Shown: positions 1 to 6,585 of the stretch, piece by piece | How the letters are laid out: each line of letters begins with the position of its first letter | How positions within the stretch are numbered: the stretch's first letter is position 1 | DNA from: JAMCTM01 sp023473545 | Lineage (GTDB): Bacteria; Patescibacteriota; Microgenomatia; Levybacterales; UBA12049 | Assembly: GCA_023473545.1 (NCBI GenBank) | Contig: JAMCXO010000018.1 | Span: forward strand, 1 to 20,958 | DNA length: 20,958 nt | Direction: 5' to 3' | Made by a program: the position numbers and the translations under genes | The notes under the pieces: model-generated | The model's input: only the letters and a program-made list of their open reading frames with translations | Databases searched by the model: none | Told to the model about the DNA's origin: nothing

Positions 1-3000
1 TGATTCCGCCAAGCAGGAGGTCATCCGTGATGTTGGTGGGAGAGAGAGCCCCTAGGTTCCTCTGCCAGAAGCCCTGTGTTCCTGTTGTTGGCCCTATGAC
101 GTTATTGACGTAAAGGGTGTTCCAGTAGAGGGAGGAGGAGCCCAGGTTTCTTGTTCCTGTTGCCTCCGGGGTTATGTCTCCTGCCACCTGGAGTTTGCTG
201 GTGGGATTGGTTGTTCCATTTCCGATCCCCACGTTGCCATGTTGACTCAAAAACATTGTGACGGCATTTGACTGACCATAGGCCTGGAATTGTATACCCT
301 CATTGTAATTCCAAGTATCGGTTCCATTAAAATCAATCCAGTGGGTAGGATTTCCTCCGTTTGCCAGGAAAAGTTTGTTATCATTTAAGGCAACCCCTCC
401 CGCGGAAGAAACATCCAGCCCCGCGGCAGGAGCGGTTGTGCCGATCCCCACGTTGCCATTAACATCTAAGGCGCTTCCTGGATTGTTGTATCCTATTCCT
501 ACATTTGTAGAGGTCATAGTCATAGTTGGGGTAGTGCTGTTGGCTGCCCAAAAGTCCAGATATCCGTTATTATTATCAACTCCTACAGCTGCTTTATTAC
601 CCCATTGATTGCTGAGATACAGGCCGGAATCTGCTATATAACCGTGGTTTATACCAAACAGGCTTGGAGTTAGAAGTGCGTAGGTATTGCTGGAGGAGGC
701 AGATATATTTCCTACAGCCTGTAAAGGGGACGAAGGACTAGTCGTCCCGATGCCCACGTTGCCGGCAAAATAGCCGTTGCCTGAGTTGTCAACTGTAAAT
801 TTAGCGGTTCCCGAGGACGAAGCGCTAATGAGCGGCCCCGCGCCGTTTTGATTGATAGTAAAGGCCGATTGACCGCTTGAGGTGGCTAAAATAGAGAATA
901 GATCATCTACTTCCACAGATCCGACAGCGGATGCAATGTTGTTATTGTTTGTGCTATTTTGTATGGGTTTTTGTAAATCTATTGTGCCAAGTCCGTCGGG
1001 GGCTATTTGGACATTGGTGTTAGTTCCGCTGGCGGTTGTGAGAGCCAGAACCTTTCCCTGCAGGGTCAACTGGCCGTTGGCCTGTTGAAAAGTGGTGGCC
1101 GAGGTGCCGGGAATGGACAGAACCCCGCTTGAGTTTAAGGCTAAAACAGTATTGGTGTTGGTGGTAACGCTTGAGTCGGTAATCGGCGGCAGGCCCTGCA
1201 GAACCTCGGCATTTGTCGCGTAGGCAACGGTTGCGATCTGCTGGCGCGGGGTTAGAGGCGCTCCGTTTCCGATAGTTACCTCAAGGTAAAGCGCCTGGTT
1301 TTGGGCGAACAGGCTTTGGGGTATTCCGCAGGCTCCTGCTGCCGGGGATGACGGAGGATTGCCGCCGTTGCAAAGAGCCGCGTTTCCGCCTGATCCGTTA
1401 CTGCCTAGGAGTATCGAAAATATGCCGTCCGAATCAGGACTGATCGTGTCCACTTCTTCCCAGAGCCTGGCGGAGCCGGAGGCGGTCGGGTCGCTATAAA
1501 CAATAAAGCGAACCTGCTGTTGGCTTGTGATCGGATTATCCGAGGCATCAGTTAGTCTGCCCTGGAAGGAAAGAATCCTTAAAGGCGCGGTAACCCCGGC
1601 GGCTAGGACCGGCTGGTTTTTTGCCGGACTGCCAAAAAGGGTGTTGTATAAGCCAAAGCCGACAATAGAGGTAAAGATAATCAGGACGGCAAAGTGAAAG
1701 TAATGAACAATCGGATATTCATGATATCTTTTGTACCAGTTTGGCCGTTTGTGCCGCAGTGTGTGCCAGACCTTTTTGTGGAAAGGGAAGTATTTGGTGG
1801 AGATGGATAGGGGCGCGTAGAACCCCTTCTTTATATTAGATATTCGCGGATTCAATTTGCGGATATCCGCTGATTTTGCAATCCGTGTCAATCTTTTATC
1901 GAAGAGGGGTTTACCCTTAATCCGCCAAGCCAGGTATTCAAGTTTGTTAATCGCTTTCTCTGCAGGCAAAACAGCCAGGTAATCAAAGGCAATTGTGATC
2001 CCTTTTGATATTTTTTGAGCTAGACGGATGGGGGGGATTCTGGAGTAGGAGGCACCTGGAAGGTGTGCCGCAGGCGCAACACCACCTTCCAGGTGGGGCG
2101 ATAGGCCGGGCGACGCGGAGGAATATTGTTGACCAGCACCGTTTCTATCTGTTAATGTAGGAGATGACGTGGGCCCGCGCCGGTGCGGTACTTGGTCTGT
2201 CAAATCGGGTAGCAGGGGTTCAACTCCCCTCGGGTCCACGTCCCTATTGACAAACACGTTATTTTTTGGTAAAGTAAATCTTGACAGATCAGGTACCACC
2301 ACATCGGTGCGTTTACCCGTCAAAGAGTCCGCGAAAGCGGATTTTTTGGTGGAAAGTAATCCTTCCTCACTTGCCCAGCCAAAATATTTCCGAAGACTGG
2401 AAAGCTTGCGGTTGATCGAAGCAGGCGACATTCCGGCCTGGCGCAAAAGCCTTTGTTTGTATTCTTCCAGAACATAGCTGTCAATCTTATCCAAGACATT
2501 TTTCTCTCTGATATCCCAGGCTTCCTTTACGCCTGTTGTTTCCTCTGCCCATTTTAAGAACTGCTTAATGTCAATGATATAGTTTTTTATAGTAAGAGGC
2601 GATGCGTTATAGACGTAGAGATAGTTTTTAAAGTCGCGCAGGCGATAAGGGTCAGGGTTTAGGTTAGAGGGTTTAGGGTAGAGGTCAAAGGGGGACGAGG
2701 AGATAATGCTTTCCAGCTTGAGAAAGAGGAAAAATTTGCGAAGACTGGAGAGATGCCGCTCCAAGGAGCGAGGAGATAGCAGTTGGGATTCACCTCCGAG
2801 GTGGCCGAAGGACTCCCCGGAGGCGGATGTTTTTGAGGTTTTATACTCGTCTATCACCTGTCCTGTTACAGTGCCAGGGTTAAATTTTTTATTAAACAGG
2901 GCTTCAAACCAACGAATAAACTGTTTAACATCGGCGCGATAGTTTTTTATCGTAGCCTTGGAAGGCTTTTTTGTTTGGCTATTAAGATAGACAATAAACT

Positions 3001-3025
3001 GTTCTATTAAGTTATTATTTGACAT
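1..3025 (-). CDS. Giant membrane-anchored fusion: two integrase-type SAM-like DNA-binding domains, TM helix, secreted NVGIGT-repeat tail-fibre-like region (3' end outside window)
   Basis: The frame is open from the ATG at 3025 to the window edge, about 1008 codons without a stop. Residues about 20-105 and 137-222 are two copies of the core-binding (SAM-like) domain of tyrosine recombinases: each has a TIKNYxxDxKQFxxW helix and an xRxLSSLRKxF helix. No catalytic domain (R...HxxR...Y) follows. Residues about 230-345 are a Pro/Ser/Gly-rich linker; a basic stretch then precedes one membrane helix at about 441-462, predicting a cytoplasmic N-terminus. The outside part has a beta-rich domain (ILSFQGRLTDASDNPI) and NVGIGT or NVGIG motifs near residues 755, 842, 857 and 931, as in tail-fibre and autotransporter-like stalks. 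There is no clear Shine-Dalgarno; an in-frame TAA lies just before the ATG, so the start is firm. It follows the 54-residue gene by 70 bases. Function is unknown; surface fibre or adhesin is an inference, and the role of the DNA-binding modules is open. Confidence 0.85.
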   Translation of the reverse strand, partial: MSNNNLIEQFIVYLNSQTKKPSKATIKNYRADVKQFIRWFEALFNKKFNPGTVTGQVIDEYKTSKTSASGESFGHLGGESQLLSPRSLERHLSSLRKFFLFLKLESIISSSPFDLYPKPSNLNPDPYRLRDFKNYLYVYNASPLTIKNYIIDIKQFLKWAEETTGVKEAWDIREKNVLDKIDSYVLEEYKQRLLRQAGMSPASINRKLSSLRKYFGWASEEGLLSTKKSAFADSLTGKRTDVVVPDLSRFTLPKNNVFVNRDVDPRGVEPLLPDLTDQVPHRRGPTSSPTLTDRNGAGQQYSSASPGLSPHLEGGVAPAAHLPGASYSRIPPIRLAQKISKGITIAFDYLAVLPAEKAINKLEYLAWRIKGKPLFDKRLTRIAKSADIRKLNPRISNIKKGFYAPLSISTKYFPFHKKVWHTLRHKRPNWYKRYHEYPIVHYFHFAVLIIFTSIVGFGLYNTLFGSPAKNQPVLAAGVTAPLRILSFQGRLTDASDNPITSQQQVRFIVYSDPTASGSARLWEEVDTISPDSDGIFSILLGSNGSGGNAALCNGGNPPSSPAAGACGIPQSLFAQNQALYLEVTIGNGAPLTPRQQIATVAYATNAEVLQGLPPITDSSVTTNTNTVLALNSSGVLSIPGTSATTFQQANGQLTLQGKVLALTTASGTNTNVQIAPDGLGTIDLQKPIQNSTNNNNIASAVGSVEVDDLFSILATSSGQSAFTINQNGAGPLISASSSGTAKFTVDNSGNGYFAGNVGIGTTSPSSPLQAVGNISASSSNTYALLTPSLFGINHGYIADSGLYLSNQWGNKAAVGVDNNNGYLDFWAANSTTPTMTMTSTNVGIGYNNPGSALDVNGNVGIGTTAPAAGLDVSSAGGVALNDNKLFLANGGNPTHWIDFNGTDTWNYNEGIQFQAYGQSNAVTMFLSQHGNVGIGNGTTNPTSKLQVAGDITPEATGTRNLGSSSLYWNTLYVNNVIGPTTGTQGFWQRNLGALSPTNITDDLLLGGI
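2053..2095. repeat. Perfect 13-bp inverted repeat in the linker of the giant gene
   Basis: CACCTGGAAGGTG (2053-2065) and its exact reverse complement CACCTTCCAGGTG (2083-2095) flank a 17-base loop. It lies within the reading frame and encodes part of the disordered linker before the membrane helix. Confidence 0.85.
2171..2238 (+). tRNA. tRNA-like sequence, Asp(GUC)-like, with a collapsed D-arm; probably a decayed tRNA
   Basis: A 7-bp acceptor stem (GGGCCCG with CGGGTCC, one G-U pair), a 5-bp T-stem with loop TTCAACT, a 5-base variable region and an anticodon arm with loop CTGTCAA (T33, anticodon GTC) all fit a tRNA. The D-arm does not: only 14 bases lie between acceptor and anticodon stems, enough for a 3-4 bp hairpin with a 3-base loop and no G18-G19. 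The acceptor stem extends by ACGT on each side, giving 11 bp in all. No CCA is encoded. It lies antisense inside the linker-coding part of the giant gene, whose frame stays open through it. A functional tRNA is doubtful; a tRNA-derived insertion or pseudo-tRNA is more likely. Confidence 0.35.
2650..2684. repeat. Degenerate heptamer array (GGTTTAG / GTTAGAG type)
   Basis: The plus strand reads as successive 7-base units GGTTTAG, GTTAGAG, GGTTTAG, GGTAGAG. On the coding strand they encode a Pro/Asn-rich joint (about residues 114-124) between the two DNA-binding modules of the giant protein. A similar degenerate TAGGGTA/TAGGTTA array lies at 3300-3333. Confidence 0.55.
2791..2803. repeat. Short palindrome CACCTCCGAGGTG in the linker of DNA-binding module 1
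   Basis: CACCT, CCG, AGGTG forms a 5-bp hairpin with the same outer bases as the 2053-2095 inverted repeat. It sits in a low-complexity insertion (about residues 70-83) inside the first SAM-like module, so both palindromes occupy tolerant spots of the same protein. Confidence 0.5.
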
Positions 3026-3095
3026 AGCTTAGGTGTTTTATGCCTTTAGTTCTTATCCCTGCCAAAAGGGTTTTTTTACCGCGATTTAACCGGGG

Positions 3096-3260
3096 CTAGC
3101 GGAAGATTGAAAGATAGATTTGACTCAACACAAAACTTATGGTTACCGCAATGGATAACCAAAACATTTTTAAGGAAACAGGGGCAATGCTTGGTTTGTA
3201 AACCTGATAATTTCTTTTGATAATAGAAGCTAAGTCCTGTCCTACCTTACGGGTTTTCAT
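3096..3260 (-). CDS. Small single-pass membrane protein, 54 residues
   Basis: The ORF starts with ATG at 3260, preceded by GAAAGGAGGTG with about 5 bases spacing, the best Shine-Dalgarno in this part of the window. It ends at TAG (3096-3098). The product has a basic N-terminal half (starting MKTRKVGQDLASIIKRNYQ) and one hydrophobic helix at about residues 31-51 (MFWLSIAVTISFVLSQIYL), with four residues after it. No family is recognised. It lies 70 bases upstream of the giant fusion gene on the same strand, so the two are probably co-transcribed and the small protein may be a membrane partner of the large one; that is inference. The strong ribosome site and the TM segment support a real gene despite its size. 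Confidence 0.7.
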   Translation of the reverse strand: MKTRKVGQDLASIIKRNYQVYKPSIAPVSLKMFWLSIAVTISFVLSQIYLSIFR

Positions 3261-4079
3261 AAAACACCTCCTTTCGTTAGGGTGTAGATCGTCAAGGTAT
3301 AGATCCTTAGGGTATAGGTTATAGGGGTTAGGGAAACTCTAGAACTAGATAGATAAGAGAAATTCCGTGAAAATATGGAGCTAGCCACGAAATTATACGG
3401 ATTATACGGTTTATATCGGCAGATTTTTGTTTTCATACTATTATATAAGAGTAGGAATTATACACGAGCTTGTCAAGAGCCCAGAGTATTCTAAGAGGTG
3501 TTATTTTGCAATAGTTTGATATGGTTTTAAAAAAGACAATATTCGCGTGAAATAAACAGACCAACAGAGTGTTGAATTTAGATTTTCACGAATTAAATTC
3601 GGCTAATTTTCTAGCAGATAAAATCCCTAAATATATCAATAGATATCCTTAGGTATCGCTAGTCCCATAGTACGATTTTTAGATATTCAAAGAAACAGGA
3701 AATTATAAAACACCTATTTCTATTTTTTTGCTAGAATTTTATTAATTAAGTTTTTAGCCAGCGCTTAACAGAAAAGGGAAATAAAGGCTTTAAATTGAGT
3801 CATTTTATAAAAAAGCGGCGTTTATCAAATGATTAGTTTAAGTGCTAGGAATAATTATATGGGTTTTTAGCTTTAGATAATAGGCTAACTTTTAAAATTA
3901 GGATTAAAAGGGATGGGTAAAGAGTTAGTTTTTGCGGCCTATGTCCGGAAAGGGAGTAAAAATCTCCGGCATATAGGAATTATAGTTTCTCAGTATATAT
4001 TTTGATACGATCTTTAGATATCAATATGTATCAATTTTTCTCTGGGGCTTATTTCTTTCGTCTTGGAGGAAAATTATTA
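3261..4079. other. AT-rich intergenic region with promoter-like and hairpin sequences
   Basis: No convincing coding frame is seen in these 819 bases. On the minus strand two TATAAT boxes (3445-3440 and 3462-3457) and a TTGACA (3476-3471) lie 180-215 bases before the 54-residue gene, but the -35/-10 spacing is not canonical. Position 3300-3333 holds a degenerate TAGGGTA-type heptamer array. Position 3938-3977 can form an imperfect hairpin (CCTATGtCCGG with CCGGCATAtaGG). TTGATAC at 4002-4008 and GTATCAA at 4028-4034 form a 7-bp inverted repeat that could be an operator. Confidence 0.5.
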
Positions 4080-4133
4080 ATGGCAAGACCGAAACTCGTG
4101 ATTGATCTTTGTGATTCTATATTCATACAATAG
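4080..4133 (+). CDS. Possible 17-residue leader peptide or remnant of a decayed gene
   Basis: The ORF MARPKLVIDLCDSIFIQ starts with ATG at 4080, 10 bases after a TTGGAGG ribosome-binding sequence, and stops with TAG 24 bases before the next gene. The MARPK-x-x-ID opening recalls the N-termini of small DNA-binding or resolvase-like proteins, so it may be the truncated head of such a gene. A leader peptide for the downstream gene is the alternative. Confidence 0.3.
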   Translation: MARPKLVIDLCDSIFIQ

Positions 4134-4157
4134 TAATATATTAAAGTAATATAGAAT
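4114..4157. promoter_or_regulatory. 10-bp inverted repeat ending at the start codon of the 4158 gene
   Basis: ATTCTATATT (4114-4123) and AATATAGAAT (4148-4157) are perfect reverse complements with a 24-base loop; the second arm abuts the ATG at 4158. A promoter candidate TTGATC (4102-4107), 18 bases, TACAAT (4126-4131) overlaps it. It may be an operator or an mRNA hairpin masking translation starts, since no Shine-Dalgarno precedes 4158. Confidence 0.5.
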
Positions 4158-5105
4158 ATGAAACGATTGCCGGTTCTATTGATAGTTCTTTTTCTGTTCT
4201 TTTTGATTCCCTCGGCATCCTACGCGCGATACGAATATAAAGGGACTGCGCGGATACAGATATCCGCTTCTGTGGGGCAGTACACATTAAGCGTTTCGGG
4301 CTTCATTTCTCCTTATGCCAATGTTATCCTTACCATGCCTGATGGGGTTTTTATCAGGGCAACGGTCGCGGATTCCGCGGGCAATTTTTCCATATCGGAT
4401 GTGCTGATTAAAAGGGGTTTTTCCGGATTTTGCTTAGAGGCGATAGCCGTTGACCCCGCGGGCAATTTTTCCATATCGGATGTGCTGATTAAAAGGGGTT
4501 TTTCCGGATTTTGCTTAGAGGCGATAGATTTTAAGAGGGTAGGCGAGTCAACTACCTGTTTTAGTACCCCTCCGGCTGAATCCAGTATCGTGATGAGAGA
4601 TCTCTTTCTTCCCCCAACCCTGGGACTTTACCGAAATCAGATTGCCGCGGGGTCAACGGCTATCGCCTTTGGTTACACCATGCCTTATTCAACAGTCATT
4701 CTTCATCTGGGCAGCGGTGAGGTTTTGACCACCACTTCCGATGGAACCGGCTTTTACAGATTCGACATAAAAGGGTTAAAACCCGGCACCTACGAACTCT
4801 TTGCCAGGGCAGAGTATCATAGACAATTATCCCTTAGCCCGACCAAAGCCATAGTACTAAAGGCCTTGTCATTGCTGGAGCAGCTTTTGGCTTTTCTAAG
4901 AGATCTGTTAAGTAAGATTGCCAGATTTATCACGTCGGTTGGGCTGGGGCCGCTTTGGATTGGATTGCCGATCATTATCCTAATAATTATACTTATCTTA
5001 AAGCTCTGGCCGGAGAGGTTTACCTTTATCTACGAGAATAAGCTGACCGCGATCTTTAGCCGAAAGCCCAGGAGACTTCACCACTGGTGGTTTGTGGGGT
5101 ATTAA
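4158..5105 (+). CDS. Secreted, membrane-anchored beta-sandwich surface protein, 315 residues
   Basis: Residues 1-23 form a clear signal peptide (MKRLPVLL..., cleavage after SASYA). The body has beta-rich segments typical of Ig-like or carboxypeptidase-regulatory-like folds: one around residues 30-125, and one at about 175-240 with a TTTSDGTGFYRFDIKGLKPG motif. A C-terminal helix at about 270-292 (PLWIGLPIIILIIILILKLW) anchors it, leaving a basic cytoplasmic tail ending HHWWFVGY. Residues 73-126 hold two tandem copies of a 27-residue unit (NFSISDVLIKRGFSGFCLEA), identical in DNA over 72 bases. No enzyme motif is seen. No Shine-Dalgarno precedes the ATG. It faces the minus-strand surface operon and may belong to the same envelope layer, which is inference. 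Confidence 0.8.
   Translation: MKRLPVLLIVLFLFFLIPSASYARYEYKGTARIQISASVGQYTLSVSGFISPYANVILTMPDGVFIRATVADSAGNFSISDVLIKRGFSGFCLEAIAVDPAGNFSISDVLIKRGFSGFCLEAIDFKRVGESTTCFSTPPAESSIVMRDLFLPPTLGLYRNQIAAGSTAIAFGYTMPYSTVILHLGSGEVLTTTSDGTGFYRFDIKGLKPGTYELFARAEYHRQLSLSPTKAIVLKALSLLEQLLAFLRDLLSKIARFITSVGLGPLWIGLPIIILIIILILKLWPERFTFIYENKLTAIFSRKPRRLHHWWFVGY
4375..4527 (+). repeat. 81-bp in-frame tandem duplication inside the 4158-5105 gene
   Basis: Bases 4375-4446 and 4456-4527 are identical over 72 bases, with a repeat offset of 81 bases (27 codons). The lack of divergence means the duplication is very recent or arose by slippage; an assembly artefact is possible. Confidence 0.9.
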
Positions 5106-5155
5106 AATGACAAATGACGAATAAGCAAATGATAAATAAGCAAAAACGCAAATGA
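5104..5155. repeat. Heptamer array of the CAAATGA / CGAATAA type
   Basis: Successive units AAATGAC, AAATGAC, GAATAAG, CAAATGA fill the gap before the four-helix-bundle gene and reach its ATG. The same family occurs at 6430-6486, 9102-9175 and 10019-10087. Confidence 0.75.
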
Positions 5156-5523
5156 AGACGAGCAATAAGCAGATAAAAGAAGATATACATGAAAGAATTT
5201 ATGGTTTCGTTATTCGCGTGATTAATCTTACTAAGGTACTTCCTAAAAATCCGCAGAATGATGTTATTGTTTATCAAATAGTTAAATCAGCAACATCCAT
5301 GGGCGCAAATGATCAAGAAGCAGATGGATCACAGTCAAGGAAGGATTTTATTGCCAAGTATTCAATAGTTAAAAAGGAAACGAAAGAAACTAATTATTGG
5401 TTAAGAATAATCAGAGATACAAACCTAAATATTAGCAGGCGTATGAATGACTTGATGCAGGAGGGAACAGAATTAAGCCGAATTATATCGGCAATTATTA
5501 TAAGCGCTAAAAGAAAGATTTAG
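5152..5523 (+). CDS. Four-helix-bundle protein (23S rRNA intervening-sequence, IVS type)
   Basis: The 123-residue protein matches the four-helix-bundle (IVS) family from memory of its hallmarks: LPKNPQNDVIVYQIVKSATS, then SMGANDQEADGSQSRKDF, then an IVKKETKETNYWLRII helix, at residues about 30-90. Length is typical. Members were first found in 23S rRNA intervening sequences but occur free in many genomes; the cellular role is poorly known. No rRNA is nearby here. The gene begins inside a heptamer array that supplies no Shine-Dalgarno, and it converges on the next gene with a 4-base overlap of stop codons (5520-5523). Because this family spreads between genomes and repeats flank it, acquisition by transfer is plausible. 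Confidence 0.85.
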   Translation: MKTSNKQIKEDIHERIYGFVIRVINLTKVLPKNPQNDVIVYQIVKSATSMGANDQEADGSQSRKDFIAKYSIVKKETKETNYWLRIIRDTNLNISRRMNDLMQEGTELSRIISAIIISAKRKI

Positions 5524-6539
5524 CCATTTTGGCCATTTGGCAATTCATTTGAAATTTGCTTATTAGTCATTTCCGGATTGGATTTCTTTTTCCCTCTTTT
5601 TCTCCAGTACATTATACCAAGCACGATGGCGGCTAGGATAAGGACGGCCAGCAAGGCGATTTTCCAGGGGAAGACCCAGAAATAAACAGTGGCTGTTAAG
5701 GGAAGGTTGTTATTTCTGCCGTAGGAGGCCAGAAGAGTGGCCTTAAAGCGGCCGATCATGATTTTTGATCCGACCGTATTAGTGTAGATTCTGGAAGCGG
5801 TGGGAAAGATATCAAATTGCGCCAGGTTTTGCTGATTTATAACCCTGCCGAATATATCGCTAACAACTATTTGACCAATTGGCTTGATGTGCAGGTCTCC
5901 GTTGTTGGCAATTAGGGCGGTTAGCTTGACAGGTCCGTATTCCTGAAATGGATTGGCCGTAAAACTTGTTACCTGCGAACTTTCGTTGATGTTGCCGTTG
6001 ACAGTTACCAAAAAGAGGGTTCCGAGCTTTGTTTCAACGCTTGCGCCTGTGCCTTTGACAGCTAATTTAGAGGTGGGGGTATAAACGACAGCGGCGTAGT
6101 GGCCGCCCGGCCTTGCGTCTTGGGGAACCTGAAGAAAATAATTCAAGGTTTGTTTGCTTTGAGGTAAAACCGTAAAGGTGGAAGGGGTAATACCTATCCA
6201 GGAGGCTCCGGAAAATCGTTTTGAAAGCGTGTTGACAGGCAAAAGGTTAGGGATGCCGTTTGGGTTGTCCACGATAAAGTCGTGAACGCTAGCGGTAAAG
6301 GTTAAGGGAGAGGTGCTGTCGTTGATAACCTTAAGAACACCTTCTGTTTTTTGTCCAGGATTAAGGGTTGTTTCGACAATAGGGGGAACAATGGTAAAGG
6401 TTCGCTGGACATCTTGGGCGTTTACCGGGGCGATGACGAATAAACAAATGACGAATAAACAAATGACGAATGGCAAATGACGAATGGCAAATGTTTTGGC
6501 TTTTCTTATTCTAAATTGGTATTTATTTGTAATTTTCAT
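5520..6539 (-). CDS. WxL-interacting (DUF916)-like membrane-anchored surface protein, cassette copy B
   Basis: The 339-residue product has a signal peptide (residues 1-41, cleavage near PVNA), two Ig-like beta domains (about 45-150, starting FTIVPPIVETTLNPGQ, and about 155-275) and a C-terminal membrane helix at about 290-312 followed by a basic tail. This layout, the opening PPIVE-x-x-L-x-PG motif and the YAAVVYTP segment resemble the DUF916/DUF3324 proteins that bind WxL proteins at the Firmicutes cell surface; the assignment is by memory and should be tested by profile search. It lies 46 bases after the secreted partner gene 6586-8034. An AAGGAGA lies about 33 bases before the ATG, too far for ordinary initiation. 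The hydrophobic core of the signal peptide (FVICLFVICLFVI) is encoded by heptamer repeats, as is part of the tail. Confidence 0.7.
   Translation of the reverse strand: MKITNKYQFRIRKAKTFAIRHLPFVICLFVICLFVIAPVNAQDVQRTFTIVPPIVETTLNPGQKTEGVLKVINDSTSPLTFTASVHDFIVDNPNGIPNLLPVNTLSKRFSGASWIGITPSTFTVLPQSKQTLNYFLQVPQDARPGGHYAAVVYTPTSKLAVKGTGASVETKLGTLFLVTVNGNINESSQVTSFTANPFQEYGPVKLTALIANNGDLHIKPIGQIVVSDIFGRVINQQNLAQFDIFPTASRIYTNTVGSKIMIGRFKATLLASYGRNNNLPLTATVYFWVFPWKIALLAVLILAAIVLGIMYWRKRGKKKSNPEMTNKQISNELPNGQNG
6430..6486. repeat. Heptamer array coding the signal-peptide core of the 5520-6539 gene
   Basis: Units of GACGAAT, AAACAAAT and GGCAAAT alternate, each 7-8 bases. On the coding strand they give HLPFVICLFVICLFVI. 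Confidence 0.75.
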
Positions 6540-6585
6540 ACTTTGTCAGTCGGCGAGTCGTTAGTCAAATCGTCTCCTTCTTGCC

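Noticed and set aside
1..1088. Short plus-strand open frames at 375-608 and 882-1088
   Set aside because: They lie opposite the continuous minus-strand giant gene and have no protein-like features of their own.
2650..2684. Telomere-like TTTAGGG repeat
   Set aside because: It is a degenerate 7-base array inside a bacterial coding frame, one more member of the local heptamer family.
2169..2942. Plus-strand open frames at 2169-2477 and 2706-2942
   Set aside because: They read the antisense of the SAM-like domains and of the tRNA-like sequence; the minus frame has clear domain motifs.
2300..3025. Calling the left gene an active XerC/XerD-type recombinase
   Set aside because: Only the core-binding module is present, twice; no catalytic Arg, His or Tyr motifs follow before the linker and membrane helix.
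5056..5277. Minus-strand frame rich in hydrophobic residues at 5056-5277
   Set aside because: It is the antisense of a heptamer array and of the four-helix-bundle gene, which matches its family well.
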